From assembly GCF_016907365.1 (NCBI RefSeq), contig NZ_JAFBBV010000001.1, positions 2,976,001 to 3,040,000 of the forward strand: DNA of 64,000 nucleotides. Direction: 5' to 3'. Under the pieces are notes generated by a model. It worked only from the letters and a program-made list of their open reading frames with translations, did no database searches and was not told where the DNA came from. Shown piece by piece: positions 1-7,260 of this stretch (positions are counted from its first letter, which is position 1; every line of letters starts with the position of its first letter). This DNA comes from Oerskovia paurometabola. Lineage in GTDB: Bacteria > Actinomycetota > Actinomycetes > Actinomycetales > Cellulomonadaceae. Position numbers and translations under genes: made by a program.

Positions 1-1
1 G

Positions 2-871
2 GTCTCGGGCATCGACCTCGTGCGCGAGCAGCTGCGCATCGCGGCGGGCGAGCCGCTCGGCTACTCCTCGGTGGCCACTCGCGGCCACTCGCTCGAGTTC
101 CGCATCAACGGCGAGGACCCGGCCGCGAACTTCCTCCCCGCCCCCGGCCGCATCTCGCGCCTGCACTTCCCCAGCGGGCCGGGTGTCCGCGTCGACAGCG
201 GCGTCACGCAGGGCGACGTCATCTCGGGGGCGTTCGACTCCATGATCGCCAAGATCATCGTCACGGGTGCCACGCGCCGCGAGGCCGTCGAGCGTGCCCG
301 CCGCGCACTGCGCGAGACGGTCGTCGAGGGCATCCCCACGGTCCTGCCGTTCCACCGGGCCGTGCTCGACGCCGAGGACTTCGTCCCGGCCGACGACTCG
401 GCCTTCCGTGTGCACACCCGCTGGATCGAGACGGCCTTCGCCGACGAGCTCAAGCAGCTCACGCCTGCGACCCCCGCCCCGGCCCCCGACGAGGACGAGG
501 CGCCCGCGACCGAGCGCGTCGTGGTCGAGGTCGGCGGCAAGCGCCTCGAGGTCGTCCTGCCCGCCGGGCTCGGGATGGCCGCGGGGCGCGCACGTACGGC
601 CAACGCCGCCCGTCGTCCCGCGCGTCGCGCCGCCGCCAAGGCCACCGCGGGCAACGGCACGACCCTCGCCTCGCCCATGCAGGGCACGATCGTCAAGGTC
701 GCGGTCGCCGACGGCGCCGTGGTCGCCGAGGGAGACCTCATCGTCGTCCTCGAGGCCATGAAGATGGAGCAGCCGCTCGTCGCGCACCGTGCGGGCCGGG
801 TCACGGGCTTGTCGGCCGGCGTCGGCGCGAGCGTGAGCTCGGGCACCGCGATCTGCGAGATCGTCGACTGA
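2..871 (+). CDS. Acetyl/propionyl-CoA carboxylase alpha chain, C-terminal part (5' truncated by window edge)
   Basis: The reading frame is open from base 2, so the start lies outside the window. The first ~130 residues are the C-terminal lobe of a biotin carboxylase (motif EFRINGEDP and following). The last ~75 residues are a biotinyl carrier domain with the canonical EAMKMEQP site; the biotinylated Lys is codon 761-763. A Pro/Ala-rich linker joins the two. Carboxylase and carrier fused in one chain is the actinobacterial AccA/PccA arrangement, which supplies malonyl- or methylmalonyl-CoA together with a separate carboxyltransferase beta subunit. Which acyl-CoA is used cannot be told from this part. 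The gene ends 33 bases before a strong terminator hairpin. Confidence 0.93.
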   Translation, partial: VSGIDLVREQLRIAAGEPLGYSSVATRGHSLEFRINGEDPAANFLPAPGRISRLHFPSGPGVRVDSGVTQGDVISGAFDSMIAKIIVTGATRREAVERARRALRETVVEGIPTVLPFHRAVLDAEDFVPADDSAFRVHTRWIETAFADELKQLTPATPAPAPDEDEAPATERVVVEVGGKRLEVVLPAGLGMAAGRARTANAARRPARRAAAKATAGNGTTLASPMQGTIVKVAVADGAVVAEGDLIVVLEAMKMEQPLVAHRAGRVTGLSAGVGASVSSGTAICEIVD

Positions 872-903
872 CGACGCGTCGGGCGACCTGACGCGTCGAC
901 CCC

Positions 904-945
904 GAGGCCGGTCGGGCGGCTCCTACGAGCCGCCCGACCGGCCTC
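904..945. terminator. Bidirectional terminator hairpin
   Basis: A perfect 19-bp inverted repeat (904-922 with 927-945) closed by a 4-base loop lies between two converging genes, the carboxylase chain and the MFS exporter. There is no clear U tract, as is usual in high-GC actinobacteria. Confidence 0.85.
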
Positions 946-967
946 TGCTCGTCCTCCCCCGGTGCCG

Positions 968-2386
968 CTACGCGCCGGCGCTGCTGTGCGCGTCGGCCGC
1001 GCGCATCGCGCGGCGCCCCGAGGGGACGAGCACCGCGATCGCGATCACCAGGAACATGAGCGCGCCTGAGACGATCAGGAGCGACTCGACCGAGTACCGG
1101 TCCGCGAGCGGCCCGAAGATCAGCATCCCGACCGGCATCGCGAGCGCCATCACGATGCCGACGAACCCGAAGACACGCCCCTGCCGGTCGGGTTCGACCG
1201 TCTCCTGCAGGACCGTCATCGAGGTCGTGGCGAACGCGGGCACGGCGACGCCGAGCAGGAACATGAACGTGAAGAAGACCCACATGTTCGTCGAGAGCCC
1301 CAGCCCGACGGAGAGCACGCCGAACACGAACGTCGCGCCCACGATCATCGCGACGCGGTTCTTGAGCCCACCCCACGTCGCGAGCAGCACGCCGCCGACG
1401 ATCGCCCCGAACGAGAACGCGAGCTCGTTGGCCGTGAGCTTCCAGACCTCCTCGCCGAACGTGCGCACCACCATGAGCGGCGTGAGGTAGGACGGGGCCA
1501 CGATCAGCAGGAACACGACCGCGTACAGGCCCAGGACCCAGCGCACAAAGGTGTGGCCGCGCAGGTAGCGCAGGCCGCCCACGAGGTCGTCGAAGTACCC
1601 GACCTTCTCACCGGCCGCGACGTCGGCGCGCAGCACCTTGGTCACGGGGATCAGGGCCAGGAGGCCGATCCCGATCACGGCCGTGACGACGTCGACGAAG
1701 AAGATCGCGACGATCGAGGCGCTCGCGTAGACGCCCGCCGCTACCGCGGGGGCCAGCAGCGTCATGGCCGACTGGATCGACCCGTTGATCCCGTTGACCC
1801 GCATGAGCTTGCTCACCGGGACGAGCTGCGGCAGGAGCGAGGACACCGCGGGCATCTGGATCCCCGCGCCGACCGAACGGATCGCGAGCGCCGCGTAGAC
1901 GAGCCACAGGTCGTCGGTGCCCGAGAGCATGAGCAGCGCGAGCGCGAGGGTGGTCACGGCGATCGAGGCGTCGGCCGCGATGATCAGGACCTTGCGGTTG
2001 AGCCGGTCGGCCCAGACCCCGCCGAAGATCGACACGACCGCCTGCGGCAGGAATCCGAAGACCGTCGCGAGCGCCAGCACGGACCCGGACTTCGTCTCGA
2101 GGGTCAGGTGCCACATGATCGCGTACTGCACGAGCATCGACCCGAACAGCGAGACGGTCTGGCCGCCCAGGAAGATCGTCGCGTCGCGTCGCCAGCGCGG
2201 CTTGTCCGCCTCGTCGTCCGCCGGGGTCGCTCCGGCCCGGGCTGCGGGGTCGACGGGGTCGACGGGGCCATGGTCGGCGGCTGCGGGGTCGGCGGACTCA
2301 CGGGGGTGGTAGGGCGTGGCGTCGGCGCCTGTCGAGGCATCCTCTGCGGTCGGGTCGGACACGGTGTTCGGCTCGGGATGGCTCAC
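968..2386 (-). CDS. MFS transporter (DHA3/EntS-like exporter)
   Basis: A 472-residue membrane protein with 12 predicted helices after a ~70-residue acidic, Pro/Ala-rich cytoplasmic N-terminus. The loop between helices 2 and 3 carries the MFS motif A (GGVWADRLNRK), and a second DRQGRVFGFV motif stands at the cytoplasmic side of the second half. The sequence resembles the EntS/DHA3 drug and siderophore exporters; the substrate is unknown. The frame stays open far upstream (to 3145), but that part is antisense to the Nudix gene. I chose GTG at 2386 because the transporter-like sequence starts there and CACCAT stands six bases upstream, fitting the leaderless promoter pattern seen elsewhere in the window. 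Confidence 0.88.
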   Translation of the reverse strand: MSHPEPNTVSDPTAEDASTGADATPYHPRESADPAAADHGPVDPVDPAARAGATPADDEADKPRWRRDATIFLGGQTVSLFGSMLVQYAIMWHLTLETKSGSVLALATVFGFLPQAVVSIFGGVWADRLNRKVLIIAADASIAVTTLALALLMLSGTDDLWLVYAALAIRSVGAGIQMPAVSSLLPQLVPVSKLMRVNGINGSIQSAMTLLAPAVAAGVYASASIVAIFFVDVVTAVIGIGLLALIPVTKVLRADVAAGEKVGYFDDLVGGLRYLRGHTFVRWVLGLYAVVFLLIVAPSYLTPLMVVRTFGEEVWKLTANELAFSFGAIVGGVLLATWGGLKNRVAMIVGATFVFGVLSVGLGLSTNMWVFFTFMFLLGVAVPAFATTSMTVLQETVEPDRQGRVFGFVGIVMALAMPVGMLIFGPLADRYSVESLLIVSGALMFLVIAIAVLVPSGRRAMRAADAHSSAGA

Positions 2387-2392
2387 CCGTCC

Positions 2393-2398
2393 ATGGTG
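2393..2398 (-). promoter_or_regulatory. Leaderless -10 element of the MFS gene (CACCAT)
   Basis: CACCAT is followed by exactly six bases and the GTG start. It is one of the weaker (CANNNT) members of the series. Confidence 0.45.
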
Positions 2399-2536
2399 CG
2401 GGGCGGGGGGTTGCACGTCCAGGAATTTCCACCGGTGATCGATCGCGCCGGGGGCACCGCGGGTGCGCGTCACGAGCGCGGGGGTCCACGTGGTGGGCAC
2501 CCGGGCGACGCGCTGTCCTGGGACTCGCCCGGATGG

Positions 2537-2542
2537 CAGGGT
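2537..2542 (+). promoter_or_regulatory. Leaderless -10 element of the Nudix gene (CAGGGT)
   Basis: CAGGGT, six bases, then the GTG start at 2549. The partly G-rich spacer could also act as a poor ribosome binding site, so the reading is uncertain. Confidence 0.4.
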
Positions 2543-2548
2543 GGGACC

Positions 2549-3091
2549 GTGACGATCCCGACCGAACCCACGCCTCCCCGCGACGCAGCCGACACCCCGC
2601 ACGCACCGCGCCACCTCCAGCCCGGGGACGGGTGGGTCGAGTGCACGTGCGGCAGGCGGCACTGGGGGCTCGCGGGCGCCGCGGGGCTGCTCGTCGCCCG
2701 CCGGGACGAGGACGGCCGCGTGAGCCACGTGCTCCTCCAGCACCGGGCTCCCTGGAGCGACCAGGGCGGCACGTGGGGCGTGCCCGGCGGCGCGATCCAT
2801 CCCGACGAGACGCCCGAGCAGGGCGCGCTGCGCGAGGCGCACGAGGAGGCGGGCGTCGATCCCGCGCTCGTGACGATCGTGGGCGACCGGGTCCTGGACC
2901 ACGGGCCCTGGCGGTACACGACCGTCCTCGCGGAAGTCGTGCACGGCGCGCACCTCGAAGCCCGCGCGACCGACGCGGAGAGCCTGGAGATCGCGTGGGT
3001 CGCGGTCGGTGACGTCCTCTCGCTCCCGTTGCTGGAGGCGTTCCGGGACGCGTGGCCCGAGCTCGTGGGGCGCTTCGCCGAGGTCGCCTGA
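2549..3091 (+). CDS. Nudix hydrolase
   Basis: A 180-residue MutT-like protein. The Nudix box spans residues 81-103 (G-x5-E-x7-REAHEEAGV) with all catalytic Glu residues present, so it should hydrolyse a nucleoside diphosphate-linked substrate with Mg2+. Before the fold, residues 32-40 read CTCGRRHWG, a Cys/His cluster often seen in actinobacterial Nudix proteins of this size and possibly a zinc site. A longer open frame reaches back to 1553, but only the part after GTG 2549 is protein-like. Divergent from the MFS gene with 162 bases between the starts. Substrate unknown. Confidence 0.88.
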   Translation: MTIPTEPTPPRDAADTPHAPRHLQPGDGWVECTCGRRHWGLAGAAGLLVARRDEDGRVSHVLLQHRAPWSDQGGTWGVPGGAIHPDETPEQGALREAHEEAGVDPALVTIVGDRVLDHGPWRYTTVLAEVVHGAHLEARATDAESLEIAWVAVGDVLSLPLLEAFRDAWPELVGRFAEVA

Positions 3092-3140
3092 CCAGGGCGC
3101 CGCCGGAGCGGAGCCCGTCGCCGGAAGTCCTCCGGATGCA

Positions 3141-3187
3141 CGCACGGCCCGTGACCGCCCGCTGTGCGGGTGGTCACGGGCCGTGCG
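3141..3187. terminator. Bidirectional terminator hairpin
   Basis: A 22-base arm (3141-3162) pairs with 3166-3187 with one G-T pair and a 3-base loop. It separates the converging Nudix and SMR genes. Confidence 0.8.
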
Positions 3188-3199
3188 GTGGCGCGGTCT

Positions 3200-3580
3200 C
3201 TACGGGGTGCCGGTCCCGGACGCCTCCGCCCCGCGTCCGGGCGTCGCAGGTTTCTTCGCGGGGCCGTGCGGGACGAGCTTGAGCCCCACGACCGCGGCGA
3301 TGATGCCCGCGATGAAGACGACCTTGCCGACCGAGGCGGACTCGTCACCGGTGAGGATCGCGTAGGACACGGTCAGGGCCGCGCCGATCCCGACCCACAC
3401 CGCGTACGCGGTGCCGATCGGGATGTGCTTGACGGCCCAGCCGAGCCCGCCCATGCTGACGGCGAGCGCGACGAAGAAGACGATCGACGGGACGAGCTGC
3501 GAGAACCCGTCGGACTTGCCGAGGGCCGTGGCCCAGACGGCCTCGAACACGGCGCTGACGAGCAGGACGATCCACGGCAT
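3200..3580 (-). CDS. SMR family exporter, second subunit (Gdx/SugE-like guanidinium exporter)
   Basis: A 126-residue protein with four membrane helices and a hydrophilic C-terminal tail of about 20 residues. Glu13 in helix 1 (VFEAVWA) is the substrate- and proton-binding Glu of the family, and PIGTAYAVWVGIGA in helix 3 is the usual SMR signature. It starts one base after the stop of the first SMR gene, so the two are co-translated and probably form a heterodimer, as in YkkCD-type pairs. The riboswitch upstream makes guanidinium the most likely substrate; quaternary ammonium drugs are the alternative. Confidence 0.9.
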   Translation of the reverse strand: MPWIVLLVSAVFEAVWATALGKSDGFSQLVPSIVFFVALAVSMGGLGWAVKHIPIGTAYAVWVGIGAALTVSYAILTGDESASVGKVVFIAGIIAAVVGLKLVPHGPAKKPATPGRGAEASGTGTP

Positions 3581-3581
3581 G

Positions 3582-3896
3582 TCAGCTCACCACCTTGAGG
3601 CCGACCACGGACCCGACGAGCAGGACCAGGAGGAGCCCGCGCAGCCAGGTGAAGGTCTCGGAACCGGTGATGAAGCCCCAGACGACCGTGAGCGTCGCCC
3701 CGATGCCGACCCAGACCGCGTACGCGGTGCCGGTGGGCAAGGAGGTCATCGCCCAGGCGAGACCGACCATGCTCAGCGTCAGGGAGACGAGGAAGACGAC
3801 CGTCGGCCGTCTGCGCGTGAAGTTCTCGGATGCGGACAGCGCCGTCGCCCAGACGGCCTCCAGCATCCCGGAGAGGACGAGGACAACCCAAGCCAT
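3582..3896 (-). CDS. SMR family exporter, first subunit (Gdx/SugE-like guanidinium exporter)
   Basis: A 104-residue four-helix SMR protein with the essential Glu13 (MLEAVWA) and the PTGTAYAVWVGIGA segment. It is about 50% identical by eye to the second subunit, so the pair arose by duplication. The ATG at 3896 has a ribosome binding site, GAGGGG (3906-3911), nine bases upstream. This site follows directly on a guanidine-III type aptamer (3913-3952). Known families: Gdx exporters swap guanidinium for protons and often sit behind guanidine riboswitches. That these two carry guanidinium is inference from the riboswitch and family. Confidence 0.92.
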   Translation of the reverse strand: MAWVVLVLSGMLEAVWATALSASENFTRRRPTVVFLVSLTLSMVGLAWAMTSLPTGTAYAVWVGIGATLTVVWGFITGSETFTWLRGLLLVLLVGSVVGLKVVS

Positions 3897-3926
3897 GACA
3901 AGTAACCCCTCTGAGTCAGTCTTGTC
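3897..3926 (-). promoter_or_regulatory. Predicted start-site occluding helix (expression platform of the riboswitch)
   Basis: CUUGUC, directly before the ATG (3897-3902), is exactly complementary to GACAAG inside the aptamer (3921-3926). If these six bases pair, the ribosome binding site at 3906-3911 is held in the loop. Ligand binding needs GACAAG within the aptamer fold, which would free the start site. This predicts an ON switch; it is inference from complementarity. Confidence 0.5.
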
Positions 3927-3952
3927 CGTGCGGGTACTGCTCCCTCGTCCGC
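3913..3952 (-). ncRNA. Guanidine-III riboswitch aptamer (ykkC-III class)
   Basis: Read on the minus strand, the 40 bases match the short Thermobifida fusca guanidine-III aptamer as I remember it, in all its conserved blocks: GGACGAGG, GUACCCG and GGACAAGAC in the right order and spacing. Helix P1 is GCGG with CCGC, where T. fusca has CCGG with CCGG. Helix P2 is GAG-CAG with CUG-A-CUC (one bulged A), where T. fusca has GCGCCG with CGGCGC. Both helices keep pairing with different bases, which supports a real structure. It sits directly upstream of the ribosome binding site of an SMR exporter pair, the expected target. A covariance model search would settle it. Confidence 0.85.
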
Positions 3953-4094
3953 GCGTCCCTCGTCGGAGGAACTTGGTACCAGCGTACCGACATCGTGTCG
4001 TCTTGGCCAGGGATCGTCGCGTCTACCACCGTGGCTTCACACGGCCACCCCTCGCTCCCCGACCGGCCTCCACCTTCGGGTACGGCCGTCCCGC

Positions 4095-4100
4095 CAGGAT
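4095..4100 (+). promoter_or_regulatory. Leaderless -10 element of the methyltransferase gene (CAGGAT)
   Basis: CAGGAT, six bases, then ATG at 4107. No ribosome binding site is visible. Confidence 0.45.
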
Positions 4101-4106
4101 CGTCGG

Positions 4107-4883
4107 ATGTCGACCGCCTTCGAGCCCTCCCCTCCCGACGACTACCTGATGCGCCTCGCCGCCTCCGACCTGGGCCGGGGCTACAAGGCTCTCGCCACGG
4201 CCCAGCTCGACCTGCACGACGGCCTCGACGTGCTCGACCTGGGCTGCGGCCCGGGTGCCGACCTGCTCGCGTACGCGAAGGCGGTCGGGCCGACCGGGAG
4301 CGTCCTCGGGCTCGACCACGACGCCGACGCCGTGGCCCGGGCCCGCGAGCGGGTCAGCGACCTGGCCACCGTCCGGGTCGAGGAGGCGGACGTCCACCGC
4401 CTCGACCTCGCCGACGGCAGCGTCGACCGCGCACACACCGACAGGGTGCTCCAGCACGTGGCGCATCCCGGGCTCGTCCTCGCGGAGACGTTCCGGGTCC
4501 TTCGCCCCGGCGGTCGCGCGGTGCTCGCGGAGCCGGACTGGGGCACGCTCGTCGTCGACGGCCCCGACGCCGCGACGAGCGACGCCTACGGACGCTTCGT
4601 CGTCGAGCAGGTCGTCCGCAACGGCAGGATCGGGCGCCGGCTCACCGGCCTCGCCGAACGGACGGGCTTCACGGTCGAGCGCGTCGTCCCCGTGACCGCC
4701 GTCTTCCGCGACGTCCGCGAGGCGGACAGGGTCCTGGGCCTGGCACGGGTCGCCCGCCGAGCCGTCGAGGCGGGATACCTGCGCGAGCGTGCGGGGGCAC
4801 GCTGGACCGAGCACCTCGCGACGCAGCCGTTCTTCGCGTCGGTGACTCTCTTCGTGGTCGTGGCCGACCGCCCGCCGGCCTAG
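4107..4883 (+). CDS. Class I SAM-dependent methyltransferase
   Basis: A 258-residue protein with the SAM-binding glycine motif VLDLGCGPG at residues 42-50, an acidic residue after strand 2 (GLDHD) and the later FRVLRPGGRAVLAEPDW segment typical of the Methyltransf_11/UbiE-like group. No membrane segment or signal peptide. The acceptor substrate cannot be predicted. It stands alone between the SMR riboswitch and the efe operon and ends at its own hairpin. Confidence 0.85.
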   Translation: MSTAFEPSPPDDYLMRLAASDLGRGYKALATAQLDLHDGLDVLDLGCGPGADLLAYAKAVGPTGSVLGLDHDADAVARARERVSDLATVRVEEADVHRLDLADGSVDRAHTDRVLQHVAHPGLVLAETFRVLRPGGRAVLAEPDWGTLVVDGPDAATSDAYGRFVVEQVVRNGRIGRRLTGLAERTGFTVERVVPVTAVFRDVREADRVLGLARVARRAVEAGYLRERAGARWTEHLATQPFFASVTLFVVVADRPPA

Positions 4884-4907
4884 CCCCTCGCGCCCCTCGC
4901 GCCCCTG

Positions 4908-4933
4908 GGGCGCGGCGCACCAGCGCCGCGCCC
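4908..4933 (+). terminator. Terminator hairpin of the methyltransferase gene
   Basis: A perfect 10-bp stem with a 6-base loop starts 25 bases after the stop codon. Confidence 0.7.
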
Positions 4934-5029
4934 GATGGTCGCCCGACCCGACGCGGCGCCGCCGTGTGGGGCGAGTCACGCGGACGCGGGTTCGCGCACC
5001 CCGACGACAGGAGTACTGTTCTCGCGGAG

Positions 5030-5048
5030 GAAGGCAAGCCTTACCAAA
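5030..5048 (+). promoter_or_regulatory. DtxR/IdeR-like iron box upstream of efeU
   Basis: The 19 bases keep the AGG, AGCCT, ACC and AA blocks of the actinobacterial iron box (TTAGGTTAGCCTAACCTAA), about 14 of 19 positions by eye. It lies 107 bases upstream of the efeU start, so iron-dependent repression of the operon is likely. The rest of the 4884-5154 gap holds a terminator and no other gene. Confidence 0.7.
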
Positions 5049-5154
5049 CTAGGACGCGAGTCCCAAGTCGGCCGGGCCCCACCGCTGCGACCACCGGCCG
5101 CCACGGCCTCCGGCTCCCGGGCTTCCCCGCCCCGCGACCCGTCGAAGGACTCCC

Positions 5155-6030
5155 GTGTTCGCCAACTTCCTCATCGGCCTGCGTGAAGGTCTCGAGGCCG
5201 CGCTCGTCGTCAGCATCCTCGTCGCCTACCTGGTCAAGACCGGACGGCGCGACCTGCTCCCCTTCCTCTGGCTCGGCGTCGGCATCGCCGTGGTCGTCTC
5301 GATCGGCTTCGGCGCAGCCCTGACCTACGGGCCGCAAGGGCTGACGTTCGAGGCCCAGGAGGCCATCGGCGGGACGCTGTCGATCCTCGCGGTCGGCCTC
5401 ATCACCTGGATGATCTTCTGGATGGGCAGGACCGCCCGGCACCTCAAGGCCGACCTCCAGCACAAGCTCGACGACGCCGTCGCCGCCGGGAGGTGGGCCG
5501 TCGTCGTCATGGCGCTCCTCGCCGTCGGGCGCGAGGGCCTCGAGACCGCCCTGTTCCTCTGGGCCGGCGCCCAGGCCACGGGCACCACGACCAAGCCGCT
5601 GCTCGGCGCGGTGCTGGGGCTCGCCGTCGCCGTCGTGCTCGGCTGGGCCGTCTACAAGGGTGCCGTGAGGCTCAACCTGCGCGTCTTCTTCGCCTGGACC
5701 GGCGTGTTCCTGATCGTCGTCGCCGCCGGGGTGCTCGCCTACGGCGTGCACGACCTCCAGGAGGCCGGCATCCTGCCCGGGCTGCACAACCTTGCGTTCG
5801 ACGTCAGCGCGCAGATCCCGCCCTCGAGCTGGTACGGCACGGTCCTCAAGGGCGTCTTCAACTTCTCCCCCGCGACCACCTGGCTCGAGCTCGCCGCCTG
5901 GTGGCTCTACCTCGTCCCCACGCTGTTCTTCTTCGTCCGGACCGTCTGGTTCAGCGCGCCTCGCAGCAGTGCCCCCGCGCAGGCCAGCACCCCGGCACCT
6001 GCCATCACGACTCCCGGAGGAAACCGATGA
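5155..6030 (+). CDS. efeU: Ferrous/ferric iron permease EfeU (FTR1 family)
   Basis: A 291-residue membrane protein with about seven helices. Both iron-binding REGLE motifs of the FTR1 family are intact, at residues 10-14 in helix 1 and 126-130 in helix 4. It moves iron across the cytoplasmic membrane in the EfeUOB system, probably after oxidation by EfeB. The GTG start has AAGGA upstream. Its stop overlaps the efeO start by four bases (ATGA), so efeU, efeO and efeB form one operon, controlled by the iron box upstream. Confidence 0.95.
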   Translation: MFANFLIGLREGLEAALVVSILVAYLVKTGRRDLLPFLWLGVGIAVVVSIGFGAALTYGPQGLTFEAQEAIGGTLSILAVGLITWMIFWMGRTARHLKADLQHKLDDAVAAGRWAVVVMALLAVGREGLETALFLWAGAQATGTTTKPLLGAVLGLAVAVVLGWAVYKGAVRLNLRVFFAWTGVFLIVVAAGVLAYGVHDLQEAGILPGLHNLAFDVSAQIPPSSWYGTVLKGVFNFSPATTWLELAAWWLYLVPTLFFFVRTVWFSAPRSSAPAQASTPAPAITTPGGNR

Positions 6031-7247
6031 CCCGCTCACGGGCCACCCGCGTCGCAGCGCCGCTGCTCGCTGCCGCACTGCTCGTCCCCGTCCTGGCCGC
6101 CTGCACGCCCAACGACCCGGCCCCCGGCGGCGCGAGCGGCTCCGCGGCCGGCTCCGCGAAGCTCACGGTCGACTCGTCGGCGGACGCGTGCACGCTCTCG
6201 GCCGCAGAGGCCCCCTCGGGCAACATCGTCTTCACCGTGACCAACACGGGCGACGACGTGACCGAGTTCTACCTGCTCGCCGAGGACGGCCTGCGCATCG
6301 TGTCCGAGGTCGAGAACATCGGCCCCGGCATCAGCCGCGACCTGGTGCTCACCGCCAAGCCAGGGCAGTACGTCACCGCGTGCAAGCCCGGCATGATCGG
6401 CGACGGCATCCGCTCCGACTTCACCGTGACCGACTCGGGCGCGGACGTCGAACCCACGGGCGCGGTCGCCGACCAGATCGCCCTGGCCTCGACCAACTAC
6501 GTCGCGTACGTCAAGGACCAGACCGAGCAGCTCCTCGAGGGCACCCAGGAGTTCGTGACCGCGTACGAGGCGGGCGACGACGAGGCCGCCAAGGCCCTCT
6601 ACGCCCCGGTGCGCGTCCACTGGGAGCGCATCGAGCCCGTGGCCGAGTCGTTCGGCGACCTCGACCCCAAGATGGACCTGCGCGAGGCCGACCTCGAAGA
6701 GGGCCAGGAGTGGACCGGCTGGCACCTGCTCGAGAAGGACCTGTGGCAGCCCGCGCCCGACGCCAACGGCGGCGAGACCTACGTGGCGCTGACGCCCGAG
6801 CAGCGCGCGCAGTACGCCGACCAGCTCCTCGCCGACACCCAGGAGCTCTTCGACCGCACGCACGAGGCGTCGTTCGCGGACGGCATCGACGCGCCCGCGA
6901 TCGGCAACGGCGCCAAGGGCCTGCTCGACGAGGTCGCGACGGGCAAGGTCACGGGCGAGGAGGAGATCTGGTCGCACACCGACCTGTGGGACTTCCAGGC
7001 CAACGTCGACGGCGCCAAGGTCGCCTACGACGGTCTGCGCGACGTGGTCTCGGCCAAGGACGAGAAGCTCGCCACGACGCTCGACGAGCGATTCCAGGCC
7101 CTTCAGGGCTTGCTCGACGAGCAGCGGCAGGGCGACGGGTTCGTGCTCTACACCGACCTGACGCCCGAACAGGTCAAGGCCCTCTCGCAGGCCGTGGACT
7201 CGCTGAGCGAGCCGCTCTCGCAGCTCACCGCCGCCGTGGTGCTCTGA
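6027..7247 (+). CDS. efeO: Iron uptake lipoprotein EfeO (cupredoxin + M75 imelysin domains)
   Basis: A 406-residue secreted lipoprotein: hydrophobic signal with lipobox LAAC and lipidated Cys26, a cupredoxin-like domain at about 44-130, then an M75 (imelysin-type) domain carrying the metal-binding HxxE motif at His198-Glu201 (HWERIE). EfeO binds iron outside the membrane and hands it to EfeU. A strong ribosome binding site (GGAGG) lies inside the end of efeU. The length is that of the two-domain EfeO type, not the short M75-only type. Confidence 0.95.
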   Translation: MTRSRATRVAAPLLAAALLVPVLAACTPNDPAPGGASGSAAGSAKLTVDSSADACTLSAAEAPSGNIVFTVTNTGDDVTEFYLLAEDGLRIVSEVENIGPGISRDLVLTAKPGQYVTACKPGMIGDGIRSDFTVTDSGADVEPTGAVADQIALASTNYVAYVKDQTEQLLEGTQEFVTAYEAGDDEAAKALYAPVRVHWERIEPVAESFGDLDPKMDLREADLEEGQEWTGWHLLEKDLWQPAPDANGGETYVALTPEQRAQYADQLLADTQELFDRTHEASFADGIDAPAIGNGAKGLLDEVATGKVTGEEEIWSHTDLWDFQANVDGAKVAYDGLRDVVSAKDEKLATTLDERFQALQGLLDEQRQGDGFVLYTDLTPEQVKALSQAVDSLSEPLSQLTAAVVL

Positions 7248-7260
7248 GGACCGACGCGAC

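Noticed and set aside
1553..2548. Long open frame upstream of the Nudix gene
   Set aside because: It is antisense to the MFS transporter, rich in Arg/Asp/Gly as expected from GC-skewed shadow frames, and the Nudix protein starts at 2549.
3897..4106. Guanidine-I (ykkC) riboswitch or a mini-ykkC (guanidine-II) hairpin pair
   Set aside because: The long guanidine-I consensus and the paired ACGR hairpin loops are not present; the short guanidine-III pattern fits much better.
5041..6078. 345-codon minus-strand frame across efeU
   Set aside because: Shadow of efeU; composition is Gly/Asp/Arg repeats and no domain is recognisable.
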